Below, in pieces: positions 56,693 through 64,000 of a DNA stretch of 64,000 bases. The stretch spans positions 317,501-381,500 of the forward strand of contig NC_021175.1 in assembly GCF_000385925.1 (NCBI RefSeq), written 5' to 3'. The notes under the pieces were generated by a model. It saw nothing but the letters and a program-made list of their open reading frames with translations, ran no database searches and had not been told where the DNA came from. The stretch comes from Streptococcus cristatus AS 1.3089 (GTDB lineage: Bacteria; Bacillota; Bacilli; Lactobacillales; Streptococcaceae). Position 1 is the first letter of the stretch. The number at the start of each line of letters is the position of its first letter. A program made the position numbers and the translations under genes.

Positions 56693-57973
56693 ATGACACG
56701 TGAATTTAAATTTGAAACTCTGCAGCTTCATGCTGGACAAACAGTCGACCCGACAACCAAGTCACGGGCTCTGCCTATTTATCAGACAACTTCCTATGTG
56801 TTCGACGATACCCAAGAGGGGGAAGATCTCTTTGCCCTACGCAAACCGGGAAATATCTACACTCGGATTACCAATCCGACCCTGTCTGCTTTTGAGGAGC
56901 GGATTGCGGCTTTGGAGGGTGGAGTCGGAGCTCTAGCGACAGCTTCTGGTATGGCGGCCCTTACCTATACTATTCTGGCTTTGGCGCATGCTGGCGACCA
57001 TGTAGTGGCAGCCTCCACCATCTACGGCGGCACCTTTAATCTGCTCAAGGAAACCCTGCCTCGCTATGGCATTACCACGACTTTTGTCGATATTGAAAAT
57101 CTGGCTGAAGTAGAAGCAGCCATTCAGGATAATACCAAGCTGGTTCTGATTGAAAGCTTGGGCAATCCTCTGATTAATATCCCTGACTTTGAAGCATTGG
57201 CAGAGCTGGTTCATGCTCACAGGATTCCGTTGATTTCCGACAATACCTTTGCAACACCTTATCTGATCAATGTCTTTTCTCATGGAGTGGACATTGCAGT
57301 GCATTCGGCGACCAAGTTTATCGGCGGTCACGGAACCAGCATCGGTGGTGTGATTGTGGACAGCGGTCGTTTCGACTGGGAAGCTTCTGGCAAGTTTCCG
57401 CAGTTTGTTGACCCAGATCCGAGCTACCACGATATCAGCTATACGCGCGATGTTGGAGCGGCAGCCTTTGTCACTGCTGTGCGGACCCAGCTCTTGCGCG
57501 ATACGGGCGCAGCTATGTCTCCCTTCAATGCCTTTCTCTTCTTGCAAGGGTTAGAAACACTCTCTTTGCGCGTAGAGCGCCATGTGTCCAACGCAGAGAA
57601 GATTGTAGATTTCCTAGCAGGGCACCCTAAGGTCGAGCAGGTCAATTATCCGAAACTTGCTGACAGTCCTTATCATGCTTTGGCTAAAAAATATTTCCCT
57701 AAAGGCGTGGGCTCTATCTTCACCTTTAATGTCAAAGGTGGAGAGAAAGAAGCTCGTAAGGTTATTGACAGCTTAGAGATTTTCTCTGACTTGGCCAATG
57801 TAGCTGATGCTAAGTCTCTGGTTGTCCATCCAGCTACGACGACTCATGGTCAGATGTCGCCAGAGGCTCAGCTGGCAGCAGGTATTACGCCAAATCAAAT
57901 CCGTCTCTCTATCGGCTTGGAAAATGTGGATGACTTGATTGAGGATTTGAGAATCGCCTTGGAATCTATTTAA
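56693..57973 (+). CDS. metY: O-acetylhomoserine sulfhydrylase
   Basis: This 426-residue PLP enzyme of the Cys/Met metabolism family makes homocysteine from O-acetylhomoserine and sulfide. The PLP lysine lies in VHSATKFIGGHGT near residue 208, and further blocks are YTRITNPT near 62, ASGMAALTY near 87 and SDNTFATP near 182. The length above 420 with the insert around residue 235-270 (FPQFVDPDPSYHDISY) marks the MetY/OAH subclass, not cystathionine gamma-synthase. SD GAGGTG. No T-box or S-box is visible upstream. Confidence 0.92.
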   Translation: MTREFKFETLQLHAGQTVDPTTKSRALPIYQTTSYVFDDTQEGEDLFALRKPGNIYTRITNPTLSAFEERIAALEGGVGALATASGMAALTYTILALAHAGDHVVAASTIYGGTFNLLKETLPRYGITTTFVDIENLAEVEAAIQDNTKLVLIESLGNPLINIPDFEALAELVHAHRIPLISDNTFATPYLINVFSHGVDIAVHSATKFIGGHGTSIGGVIVDSGRFDWEASGKFPQFVDPDPSYHDISYTRDVGAAAFVTAVRTQLLRDTGAAMSPFNAFLFLQGLETLSLRVERHVSNAEKIVDFLAGHPKVEQVNYPKLADSPYHALAKKYFPKGVGSIFTFNVKGGEKEARKVIDSLEIFSDLANVADAKSLVVHPATTTHGQMSPEAQLAAGITPNQIRLSIGLENVDDLIEDLRIALESI

Positions 57974-58006
57974 TTTTCAAGATCTCTAGACAGAGCAAAT
58001 AAGATT

Positions 58007-58031
58007 AAAACTAGGTTTTTGCCTAGTTTTT
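58007..58031 (+). terminator. Terminator behind metY
   Basis: AAAACTAGG, loop TTTTTG, CCTAGTTTT: a 9-bp perfect stem with T tail. Confidence 0.9.
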
Positions 58032-58070
58032 GTTATAATGAAAGATATAAAAAAATAGCAGGTAATCAAA

Positions 58071-58997
58071 ATGGCAATTTCAGTGATTGTTCCGTGCTTC
58101 AATGAAGAAGAGTCTATTCCTTTGTTTCATGAAGCCATGGAAGCGGTGAAATATCAAATCCGTGACCAGTTCGAATATATTTTTGTCAATGACGGATCGA
58201 CGGATCGGACCTTGGATGTTTTGCGTGAGCTCAGTAGTCGCTGTCCAGATGTTCACTATTTGTCCTTTTCTCGTAATTTCGGAAAAGAAGCAGCCCTCTA
58301 TGCTGGTCTGCAGGAAGCAAGCGGGGATTTGGTGACAGTCATGGATGTAGATTTGCAGGATCCGCCCGAGCTTCTGATTGAGATGAAGGCAATGCTAGAC
58401 ACGAATCCCGAACTGGACTGTGTGGGGACCCGTCGGACTACTCGAGAGGGAGAGCCGCCAATCCGAAGCTTTTTTGCCAATTTGTTCTATAAGCTGATTA
58501 ACAAGATTAGTCAGGTAGAGATGGTAGATGGTGCACGTGACTTCCGACTGATGCGCCGCCCAATGGTAGACGCTGTTCTGGAAGTTTCAGAGTACAATCG
58601 TTTCTCCAAGGGGATTTTTGCCTGGGTTGGCTTCAATACCGAGTACTTGGAATATAAAAATGTCGAACGAGTGGCTGGCAAGACCTCTTGGAATTTCTGG
58701 TCTCTTTTCAACTATTCTTTGGAAGGCATCGTCAATTTCTCTGATGCGCCGCTCAACATTGCCTTTTTAGGAGGTATCTTGTCTTGGATTTTAGCCTTCA
58801 TCCTGATGGCGGTGATTATTATCCGTACCTTGGTTTTTGGTGACCCAACATCGGGCTGGCCGTCCCTTATGACCGTCATTCTCCTTATCGGCGGCTTCCA
58901 GCTGCTGACCATAGGCATATTGGGCAAGTACATCGGTAAAATCTTCATGGAAACCAAGAAACGACCGGTTTATGTGGTTAAGGAGAAGAGTAAGTGA
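58071..58997 (+). CDS. GT2 glycosyltransferase, GtrB-like (undecaprenyl-phosphate sugar synthesis)
   Basis: This 308-residue enzyme has a GT-A domain (SVIVPCFNEEESIP; FVNDGSTDRT; VMDVDLQDPPELL with the metal-binding D-x-D region) and two C-terminal membrane helices. This is the layout of GtrB/DPM1-like enzymes that load glucose or another sugar onto undecaprenyl phosphate for surface polymer decoration. The next gene encodes a DUF6056-like polytopic protein, a plausible transferase partner. Confidence 0.88.
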   Translation: MAISVIVPCFNEEESIPLFHEAMEAVKYQIRDQFEYIFVNDGSTDRTLDVLRELSSRCPDVHYLSFSRNFGKEAALYAGLQEASGDLVTVMDVDLQDPPELLIEMKAMLDTNPELDCVGTRRTTREGEPPIRSFFANLFYKLINKISQVEMVDGARDFRLMRRPMVDAVLEVSEYNRFSKGIFAWVGFNTEYLEYKNVERVAGKTSWNFWSLFNYSLEGIVNFSDAPLNIAFLGGILSWILAFILMAVIIIRTLVFGDPTSGWPSLMTVILLIGGFQLLTIGILGKYIGKIFMETKKRPVYVVKEKSK

Positions 58998-59051
58998 ACC
59001 TTTGAGAGAGTTTTTAGGACTTGAGTAGCCTATATTAGCTGAGGAGAGATT

Positions 59052-60260
59052 GTGAAAAATAAAAAAATTAATATTGTCTTATGCTTATCTTCGTTTATTT
59101 ATGCGATACAGTTTTATATCAATAATAAAATCACCCCAGTAGGAGACCAAACAGCCTTTTTAGAATATGCTAAGGAATTTCATTATAATTATTTATTCTT
59201 TGGGATTGATCGTTATTTTACTTGGAGCAGTAGACTGCTCATTGAGTCAGCTACCTTATTATTTTCCGTTCACGAAAAGCTGTTCATAGCAGCAGCCTTT
59301 CTGGCAACGTTGCTTTTGGTTTATGCTTTAAGGAAGCTGACCCCTTCCTTGCCTTGGCTGCCAGCTTTACTAATTTTTATATTCCTTCCGGCAACTGAAT
59401 TTTTAAGCGCGGGCTCTATTCCGACCTATGTTAATTACATTTTCCCTGCTTCCTTGTTGTTTTTTGCACTTTTTTTCAGAGAATCTAAAAATACTTTGAT
59501 TAATATAGCTAGCCTTTTGTGCTTTTTAGTTGCTATCATGCAAGAACAATTAGCTGTCTACGCTTTTTTGTGGCTTCTGTTTGAAACTGCCCTTGCGAAG
59601 AAAGATAAAAAAACTTTACTGGGTAATCTATGCTATTTGGCACTAAGCGCTTTAGGAATTTTATCAGCTAAGCTGTCTCCAGGGAATGCCCTACGTTTTG
59701 AAAAGAATATTGTCAGTTGGTTCCCCAACTTTCCGAACTTGAATATCTTCCAAAAGCTTGGGCTTGGCTTTCTGGAGACAGGGGATAATCTGCTTTCCAC
59801 ATCCTTTGCCTTTGTGATGGTCTTCTTGCTTGTGCTTTTTGTTTATGCTCTTCACAAGAAAAATGTAACAGCCATAGCTCTGAGCGGTTTTGTCATACTC
59901 AATATTTTTTCACAAAAAATGGGCTGGAATACTATTTTTGGTACCTTAACAGGTATCAGTAAAGTAGCCAGAGAATCAGGGACATTTTCTTTTAATATTA
60001 CTTATCTGAGCGCGGTCGCTTTTTATGGCTTGCTGCTATTAATGATTCTTTACGCTTTATGGCTCGTCATTCCTGATTTTAGAGAAAAAATATGGCTGAC
60101 CTATTTATTTGTAATTGGCTTTATTGGCCGCATGGTTATTTCATTATCTCCAACTCTCTACGCTTCAAGCACTCGAACCTTTTTGCCATTGATGATAAGT
60201 CTATTCATTGTTACTTGCAGATTATTGTATCATTTATATACAGAGTATCAAAAGGAATAA
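59052..60260 (+). CDS. Polytopic membrane protein, DUF6056/GtrC-like
   Basis: This 402-residue protein has about ten hydrophobic segments. After the first helix comes an extracellular loop with an acidic motif (KITPVGDQTAFLEYAKEF) and further on YFTWSSRLL, features of GT-C type glucosyltransferases. It starts with GTG after GAGGAGAG. Directly behind the GtrB-like gene, it probably transfers the lipid-linked sugar to a cell-wall polymer outside the membrane. Family assignment is by pattern, so moderate. Confidence 0.7.
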   Translation: MKNKKINIVLCLSSFIYAIQFYINNKITPVGDQTAFLEYAKEFHYNYLFFGIDRYFTWSSRLLIESATLLFSVHEKLFIAAAFLATLLLVYALRKLTPSLPWLPALLIFIFLPATEFLSAGSIPTYVNYIFPASLLFFALFFRESKNTLINIASLLCFLVAIMQEQLAVYAFLWLLFETALAKKDKKTLLGNLCYLALSALGILSAKLSPGNALRFEKNIVSWFPNFPNLNIFQKLGLGFLETGDNLLSTSFAFVMVFLLVLFVYALHKKNVTAIALSGFVILNIFSQKMGWNTIFGTLTGISKVARESGTFSFNITYLSAVAFYGLLLLMILYALWLVIPDFREKIWLTYLFVIGFIGRMVISLSPTLYASSTRTFLPLMISLFIVTCRLLYHLYTEYQKE

Positions 60261-60383
60261 GAAACTATACTTTTGTGCTCCTACTGAATAGATTTTCCGA
60301 TAGTGATTAGATCAAGCAGATTTTTTCAGCTTTTTTTGGTATAATAAATTCATCGAATATTTATGATCTGAAAGGAAAAACAA

Positions 60384-61238
60384 ATGATTTTAATTACAGG
60401 CGCGAATGGACAGTTGGGAACAGAGCTCCGCTATCTTTTAGATGAGCGTAACGAGGAGTATGTGGCTGTTGATGTGGCGGAAATGGATATTACTAATGCC
60501 CAAATGGTGGACAAGGTCTTTGCGGAAGTCAAGCCAAGCTTGGTCTATCACTGCGCAGCCTATACTGCAGTTGATGCGGCTGAGGACGAAGGAAAAGAGC
60601 TGGACTATGCCATCAATGTGACCGGTACCGAAAATGTGGCAAAAGCAGCAGAAGAACACGGGGCGACCATGGTCTACATCTCGACAGACTATGTCTTTGA
60701 CGGACAAAAACCTGTCGGCGAGGAATGGGAAGTAGACGATCGACCAGATCCACAGACTGAGTATGGACGTACCAAGCGCATGGGTGAGGAGCTGGTTGAG
60801 AAATATTCTAGTCGTTTCTATATTATCCGTACTGCCTGGGTCTTTGGTAACTACGGTAAAAACTTTGTCTTTACCATGCAAAATCTTGCTAAGACGCACA
60901 AAACTCTGACTGTAGTCAATGACCAGCATGGCCGTCCGACTTGGACTCGTACGCTGGCTGAATTTATGACCTATCTGGCTGAAAATCAAAAGGAATTTGG
61001 TTATTACCATCTATCCAATGATGCGGCAGAGGACACAACTTGGTATGACTTTGCAGTGGAAATTCTCAAAGACACAGATGTGGAAGTTCAACCAGTTGAT
61101 TCCAGCAAATTCCCAGCTAAGGCTAAGCGACCTTTCAACTCCACTATGAGCCTGACCAAGGCTAAGGAAACAGGCTTTGTCATTCCGACTTGGCAGGATG
61201 CTTTGAAAGAGTTTTACAAGCAGGAAGTAAGAAAATAA
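60384..61238 (+). CDS. rmlD: dTDP-4-dehydrorhamnose reductase
   Basis: This 284-residue short-chain dehydrogenase has the NAD(P) loop ITGANGQLGTEL at residues 4-15, HCAAYTAVDAAE near 62, YISTDYVFDG near 98 and the catalytic Y-x-x-x-K in TEYGRTKRMG near 127-134. It makes dTDP-L-rhamnose, a precursor of the rhamnose-rich wall polysaccharides of streptococci. TATAAT near 60340 suggests its own promoter. A polysaccharide cluster follows. Confidence 0.96.
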   Translation: MILITGANGQLGTELRYLLDERNEEYVAVDVAEMDITNAQMVDKVFAEVKPSLVYHCAAYTAVDAAEDEGKELDYAINVTGTENVAKAAEEHGATMVYISTDYVFDGQKPVGEEWEVDDRPDPQTEYGRTKRMGEELVEKYSSRFYIIRTAWVFGNYGKNFVFTMQNLAKTHKTLTVVNDQHGRPTWTRTLAEFMTYLAENQKEFGYYHLSNDAAEDTTWYDFAVEILKDTDVEVQPVDSSKFPAKAKRPFNSTMSLTKAKETGFVIPTWQDALKEFYKQEVRK

Positions 61239-61330
61239 ACATTGAGCAACCTTGTGGTTGCTTTTTTTAAGGGGAATTTATGGTATAATTGAATATGGTT
61301 TTATTTATATTGAAAGAGGGTTCTATCAAA

Positions 61331-62584
61331 TTGAAAGAGAGATCATTGCCTAAAATTTTCTTTTGGAATATGCTCGGTAGTTTATCTTCAGCAGCTGTAT
61401 CCGTTATTTTATTATTTATAGTTACTCGCACCTTATCTAATGAATCAGCTGATCTTTATAGCTTTGCTTATGCAATTGCAAATTTGCTAGTTATTGTCGC
61501 AGGCTTTCAAGTTCGAGATTTTCAAGCGACAGATATTAAAGAAAAATATTCATTTGATACCTACTTAGCTACTCGGTTTCTAACTAATATTTCAATGATA
61601 CTAATTTTGTTAGGCTATTTAATTTTAAATCCTTCGACTTATGAAAATTTTTGGATTATATTTTGGGTATCTTTTTTCAGAGTTAGTGAAGCACTGTCTG
61701 ATGTATTTCAAGGTTTGTTTCAGCAGAAAGAACGATTAGATATAGCTGGTCAATCATTATTTTTTAGAAATATAATTTCAACAATAACATTCACTGTTCT
61801 GTTATTATTTTCTAAAAATCTTCTTTTATCTATTGTTTTTCAAACACTCACCTCTTTCATAGTAGTTCTTTTTTTTGATTTTCCAAAATCTAAGTTGTTT
61901 CATCGTATTAATATCTCTACAGTAAAGCTAAAAGATATTTATAGTATTTTAAAGGATTGCTTACCTTTATTTATAAATGCTTTTTTATTAGTTTCAATCT
62001 ATAACCAACCTAAGTATGCATTAAACGATATTTTTAATAGGGGATTGATTGAAGCGGGAGTACAGAGAGACTTTAGTATTTTATTCACTCCAATTTTTGC
62101 AATGAATCTAATGATTGTTTTTTTACGCCCTATGATTACACAACTAGCAATTTTCAAGGAAGAGAATAAAATTTCTCATTTTATTACGTATAAAAATAAC
62201 TTGTTTAAGATTCTGTGGGGAACAAGTATCTTGATCTGTATTGCTGGGGCAATTGCTGCTATCCCTATTTTAAATATTGTTTACGGAACCAATCTGAATC
62301 AATATCAAATGAGTTTCTTTATACTGTTGTTAGGAGGCATTGCTAGTACGTTTTCTACAGTATGTGATAATATTTTAACTGTTTTTAGAAAACATCATTA
62401 TTTAGTCATTTCATTCTTAGCGGGGTACCTTGTATCCATTCTTACAGCTGAACCACTAGTATCCCAATATGGAATTTTTGGAGCCTCTTTGTCCTTTCTT
62501 GTTTCTATGATTGCTTGGTTGAGTGTCTCGCTAATTATTTATTTTATGACCAATCCGTATACTTTTTTGAGAAGGAGAAGATAG
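61331..62584 (+). CDS. Polysaccharide flippase (Wzx/MATE-like)
   Basis: This membrane protein of about 417 residues has about 12 helices in the MOP exporter style (LPKIFFWNMLGSLSSAAVSVILLFIVTRTLS...). It would flip lipid-linked repeat units across the membrane. TATAAT at 61284-61289 implies that transcription starts near 61296, so earlier in-frame TTG codons cannot serve. TTG 61331 is taken as start because GAGGG lies 11 bases upstream; this remains uncertain. The DNA is more AT-rich than in rmlD, as is common in variable capsule-type clusters. Confidence 0.85.
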   Translation: MKERSLPKIFFWNMLGSLSSAAVSVILLFIVTRTLSNESADLYSFAYAIANLLVIVAGFQVRDFQATDIKEKYSFDTYLATRFLTNISMILILLGYLILNPSTYENFWIIFWVSFFRVSEALSDVFQGLFQQKERLDIAGQSLFFRNIISTITFTVLLLFSKNLLLSIVFQTLTSFIVVLFFDFPKSKLFHRINISTVKLKDIYSILKDCLPLFINAFLLVSIYNQPKYALNDIFNRGLIEAGVQRDFSILFTPIFAMNLMIVFLRPMITQLAIFKEENKISHFITYKNNLFKILWGTSILICIAGAIAAIPILNIVYGTNLNQYQMSFFILLLGGIASTFSTVCDNILTVFRKHHYLVISFLAGYLVSILTAEPLVSQYGIFGASLSFLVSMIAWLSVSLIIYFMTNPYTFLRRRR

Positions 62585-62590
62585 AGAAGT

Positions 62591-63565
62591 ATGAAATTTT
62601 CTATTGTAGTTGCTGCATATAATGTTGCAGAATATCTGAATGAGTGTGTTGATAGTATCGCAAATCAAGATTTTGATGCTTCGAATTTTGAAGTTATACT
62701 AATTGATGACGGATCTACTGATCAAAAGACTAGTAAAATTTGTGATGATTTGTCTGATAAATATAGTGTTGTGAAGGTTATACATCAAGAGAATCAAGGT
62801 CTTTCTTCTGCAAGGAATACTGGAATTAAAAATAGTCAAGGAGAGTATATTCTTTTTGTAGATGGGGATGATTTTTGGAGTAATAAGGATTTTTTATCAA
62901 ATTTATCAGTTCAGTTGAAAAAAAATAAAAGTGATGTCATTATTTTCCCGTATTCCAAATATTATGGTATAGATAACTATAAAACGACTACTTTAAAAAC
63001 TAATTTTGATTATAATAGCTATTACGAAAATGTTATACAATTGGTTTCTAATGAGGTGATGATAGCACCAGCTTGGAATAAGTGTGTAAAAAAAGAGCTG
63101 TTTGATAGGGGCTTGAGTTTTCCTGTTGGCTTATTATCTGAAGATTGTTTGTATTGTGCGGATTTACTAAAACAAATGAATTCTTACTCTATTCTAAATA
63201 TACAGTGTTACATGTATAGACAAAATAGAGATGGAAGTATAACAAATATTGTAAAAGAGAAAAATGTAATAGATATTTTGGAAAGCATTAAAAAAGGAAT
63301 GGATGATAATACTCAATATAATAACAATCTGCGCCAAGCTTTAAATATCTATTTTGCAATCTCATATATCTCTATATTACCTTATGTAAATCAATACATT
63401 GAGAATTTGAAAATTAAGGAGTTGCTTTATCAGTATAAGTATTTACTGAAGTATGCAAAATATATAGAGAACCGAGCATTTAAATTAACAGGTCTATTAG
63501 CCAATTTATTGGGGATAAAATTTTCAATAAAACTATTTCCTGTTTTATTGAAGTTTTATAAATAG
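62591..63565 (+). CDS. GT2 family glycosyltransferase
   Basis: This 324-residue GT-A enzyme has FSIVVAAYNVAEYLNECVDSI at the N terminus, IDDGSTDQKT near 38 and LFVDGDDFW near 92 with the metal-binding Asp pair, then the acceptor-side EDCLYCADLL near 185. It is probably involved in building the surface polysaccharide repeat unit; the sugar cannot be read. It lies 6 bases behind the flippase, in the same operon, and is strongly AT-rich. Confidence 0.9.
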   Translation: MKFSIVVAAYNVAEYLNECVDSIANQDFDASNFEVILIDDGSTDQKTSKICDDLSDKYSVVKVIHQENQGLSSARNTGIKNSQGEYILFVDGDDFWSNKDFLSNLSVQLKKNKSDVIIFPYSKYYGIDNYKTTTLKTNFDYNSYYENVIQLVSNEVMIAPAWNKCVKKELFDRGLSFPVGLLSEDCLYCADLLKQMNSYSILNIQCYMYRQNRDGSITNIVKEKNVIDILESIKKGMDDNTQYNNNLRQALNIYFAISYISILPYVNQYIENLKIKELLYQYKYLLKYAKYIENRAFKLTGLLANLLGIKFSIKLFPVLLKFYK

Positions 63566-63591
63566 AGTGGATTAGTTATGAAAGGAAAAAT

Positions 63592-64000
63592 ATGTCTAAA
63601 CCAGCTATTTCAGTTATTATTCCAGTTTATAATGCACAAGACGGGATTAAACGCTGTGTAGATTCTCTTTTGAATCAATCATTTAAGAATTTTGAAATTA
63701 TTCTACTGAACGATGGTTCGAAAGATAACTCTTTAAATATTTTAAAAGAATATGAATTGAAGTATAGTTTTGTGAGAGTAATTGACAAACAAAATGAAGG
63801 AGTTGCAGTAACTAGAAATAAGGGGATTCTTCTAGCTGAGGGAGAATATACTATGTTCTTGGACAATGATGATTTTGTTGATAGTGATTACATTGAAACT
63901 TTTTATCAGTCCATCCATGAGAAAAAGCTAGACTTGGTTATTGGTGGGTACAAACGTGTCAATCAGGGTAACCAGATTATCTTTAGTCAAGATATACAGC
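63592..64000 (+). CDS. GT2 family glycosyltransferase, 3' end outside window
   Basis: The gene starts at ATG 63592 with AAAGGA upstream and is open to the window end (136 codons). ISVIIPVYNAQDGIKRCVDSL, LNDGSKDNS and FLDNDDFVD give the GT-A nucleotide-sugar site. It belongs to the same polysaccharide operon. Product specificity cannot be judged because the acceptor half is missing. Confidence 0.9.
   Translation, partial: MSKPAISVIIPVYNAQDGIKRCVDSLLNQSFKNFEIILLNDGSKDNSLNILKEYELKYSFVRVIDKQNEGVAVTRNKGILLAEGEYTMFLDNDDFVDSDYIETFYQSIHEKKLDLVIGGYKRVNQGNQIIFSQDIQ

Overview
The window comes from a low-GC Firmicute of the genus Streptococcus, most likely the sanguinis/gordonii/cristatus side of the mitis-sanguinis group. 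Gene orders known from streptococci show this: zapA-cvpA-mutS2-trx, ecsA-ecsB-ccrZ-trmB, secA-aroG-aroF-acpS-alr-recG, pncB-nadE-pepC, and rpmE2/pde2-flavodoxin-chorismate mutase-crcB-crcB-rplS. Strong SD sequences and a YSIRK/LPXTG cell-wall adhesin agree. The species cannot be fixed from the sequence alone.

Layout. 1-1.6 kb: two ABC-2 permeases, the second frameshifted. 1.7-10.8 kb: housekeeping genes (cell division, MutS2, thioredoxin, HIT, Ecs transporter, CcrZ, TrmB) with an IS3-family remnant at about 6.2-6.7 kb. 11.1-17.5 kb: a very large lectin-like LPXTG adhesin with nearly identical internal repeats and two frame breaks. 17.9-32.5 kb: YebC, QueG, SecA, two DAHP synthases, AcpS, Alr, RecG, a probable CiaR-controlled micro-ORF, and the NAD genes pncB-nadE, then PepC. 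32.5-34.3 kb: an IS3-family element that cuts off the 5' part of an integrase gene. 34.4-38.1 kb: RpmE2, Pde2, flavodoxin, chorismate mutase (frameshifted), two CrcB/Fluc proteins, L19 and tRNA-Arg(CCU). 38.1-50.3 kb: an AT-rich island directly behind the tRNA with a complete type I-C CRISPR-Cas locus (cas3, cas5c, cas8c, cas7c, cas4, cas1, cas2) and an array of 44 full repeats. 50.4-64 kb: an amino-acid ABC transporter with a broken ATPase, MntE, PcrA, Nudix, MetY, and the start of a cell-surface polysaccharide cluster (GtrB-like transferase, DUF6056-like protein, RmlD, flippase, two GT2 enzymes; the last runs off the window).

The most interesting signal is in the 244-bp gap between cas3 and cas5c. 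On the minus strand a good promoter precedes a lone degenerate CRISPR repeat. It is a 5-bp hairpin followed by the last 12 nt of the array repeat, then a 31-nt pseudo-spacer and a terminator. The pseudo-spacer matches a site about 60 bp away, between this promoter and the cas5c operon promoter. The site has a TTC PAM, 14 of the first 16 positions match, and the mismatches fall exactly at positions 6 and 12, the bases flipped out in type I R-loops. This is the architecture of a Cas-regulating RNA (CreR/CreA type) that would let Cascade repress its own operon. Other notable points are a solitary type II-A (Cas9-type) repeat just beyond the I-C array with no cas9 in the window, a clean repeat-variant switch inside the array, and four single-base frame breaks concentrated in cas8c.

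A caution for the reader: nearly all broken genes here differ from an intact reading frame by one base in a short homopolymer. Read or assembly error must be separated from true gene decay before strong biological conclusions are drawn.
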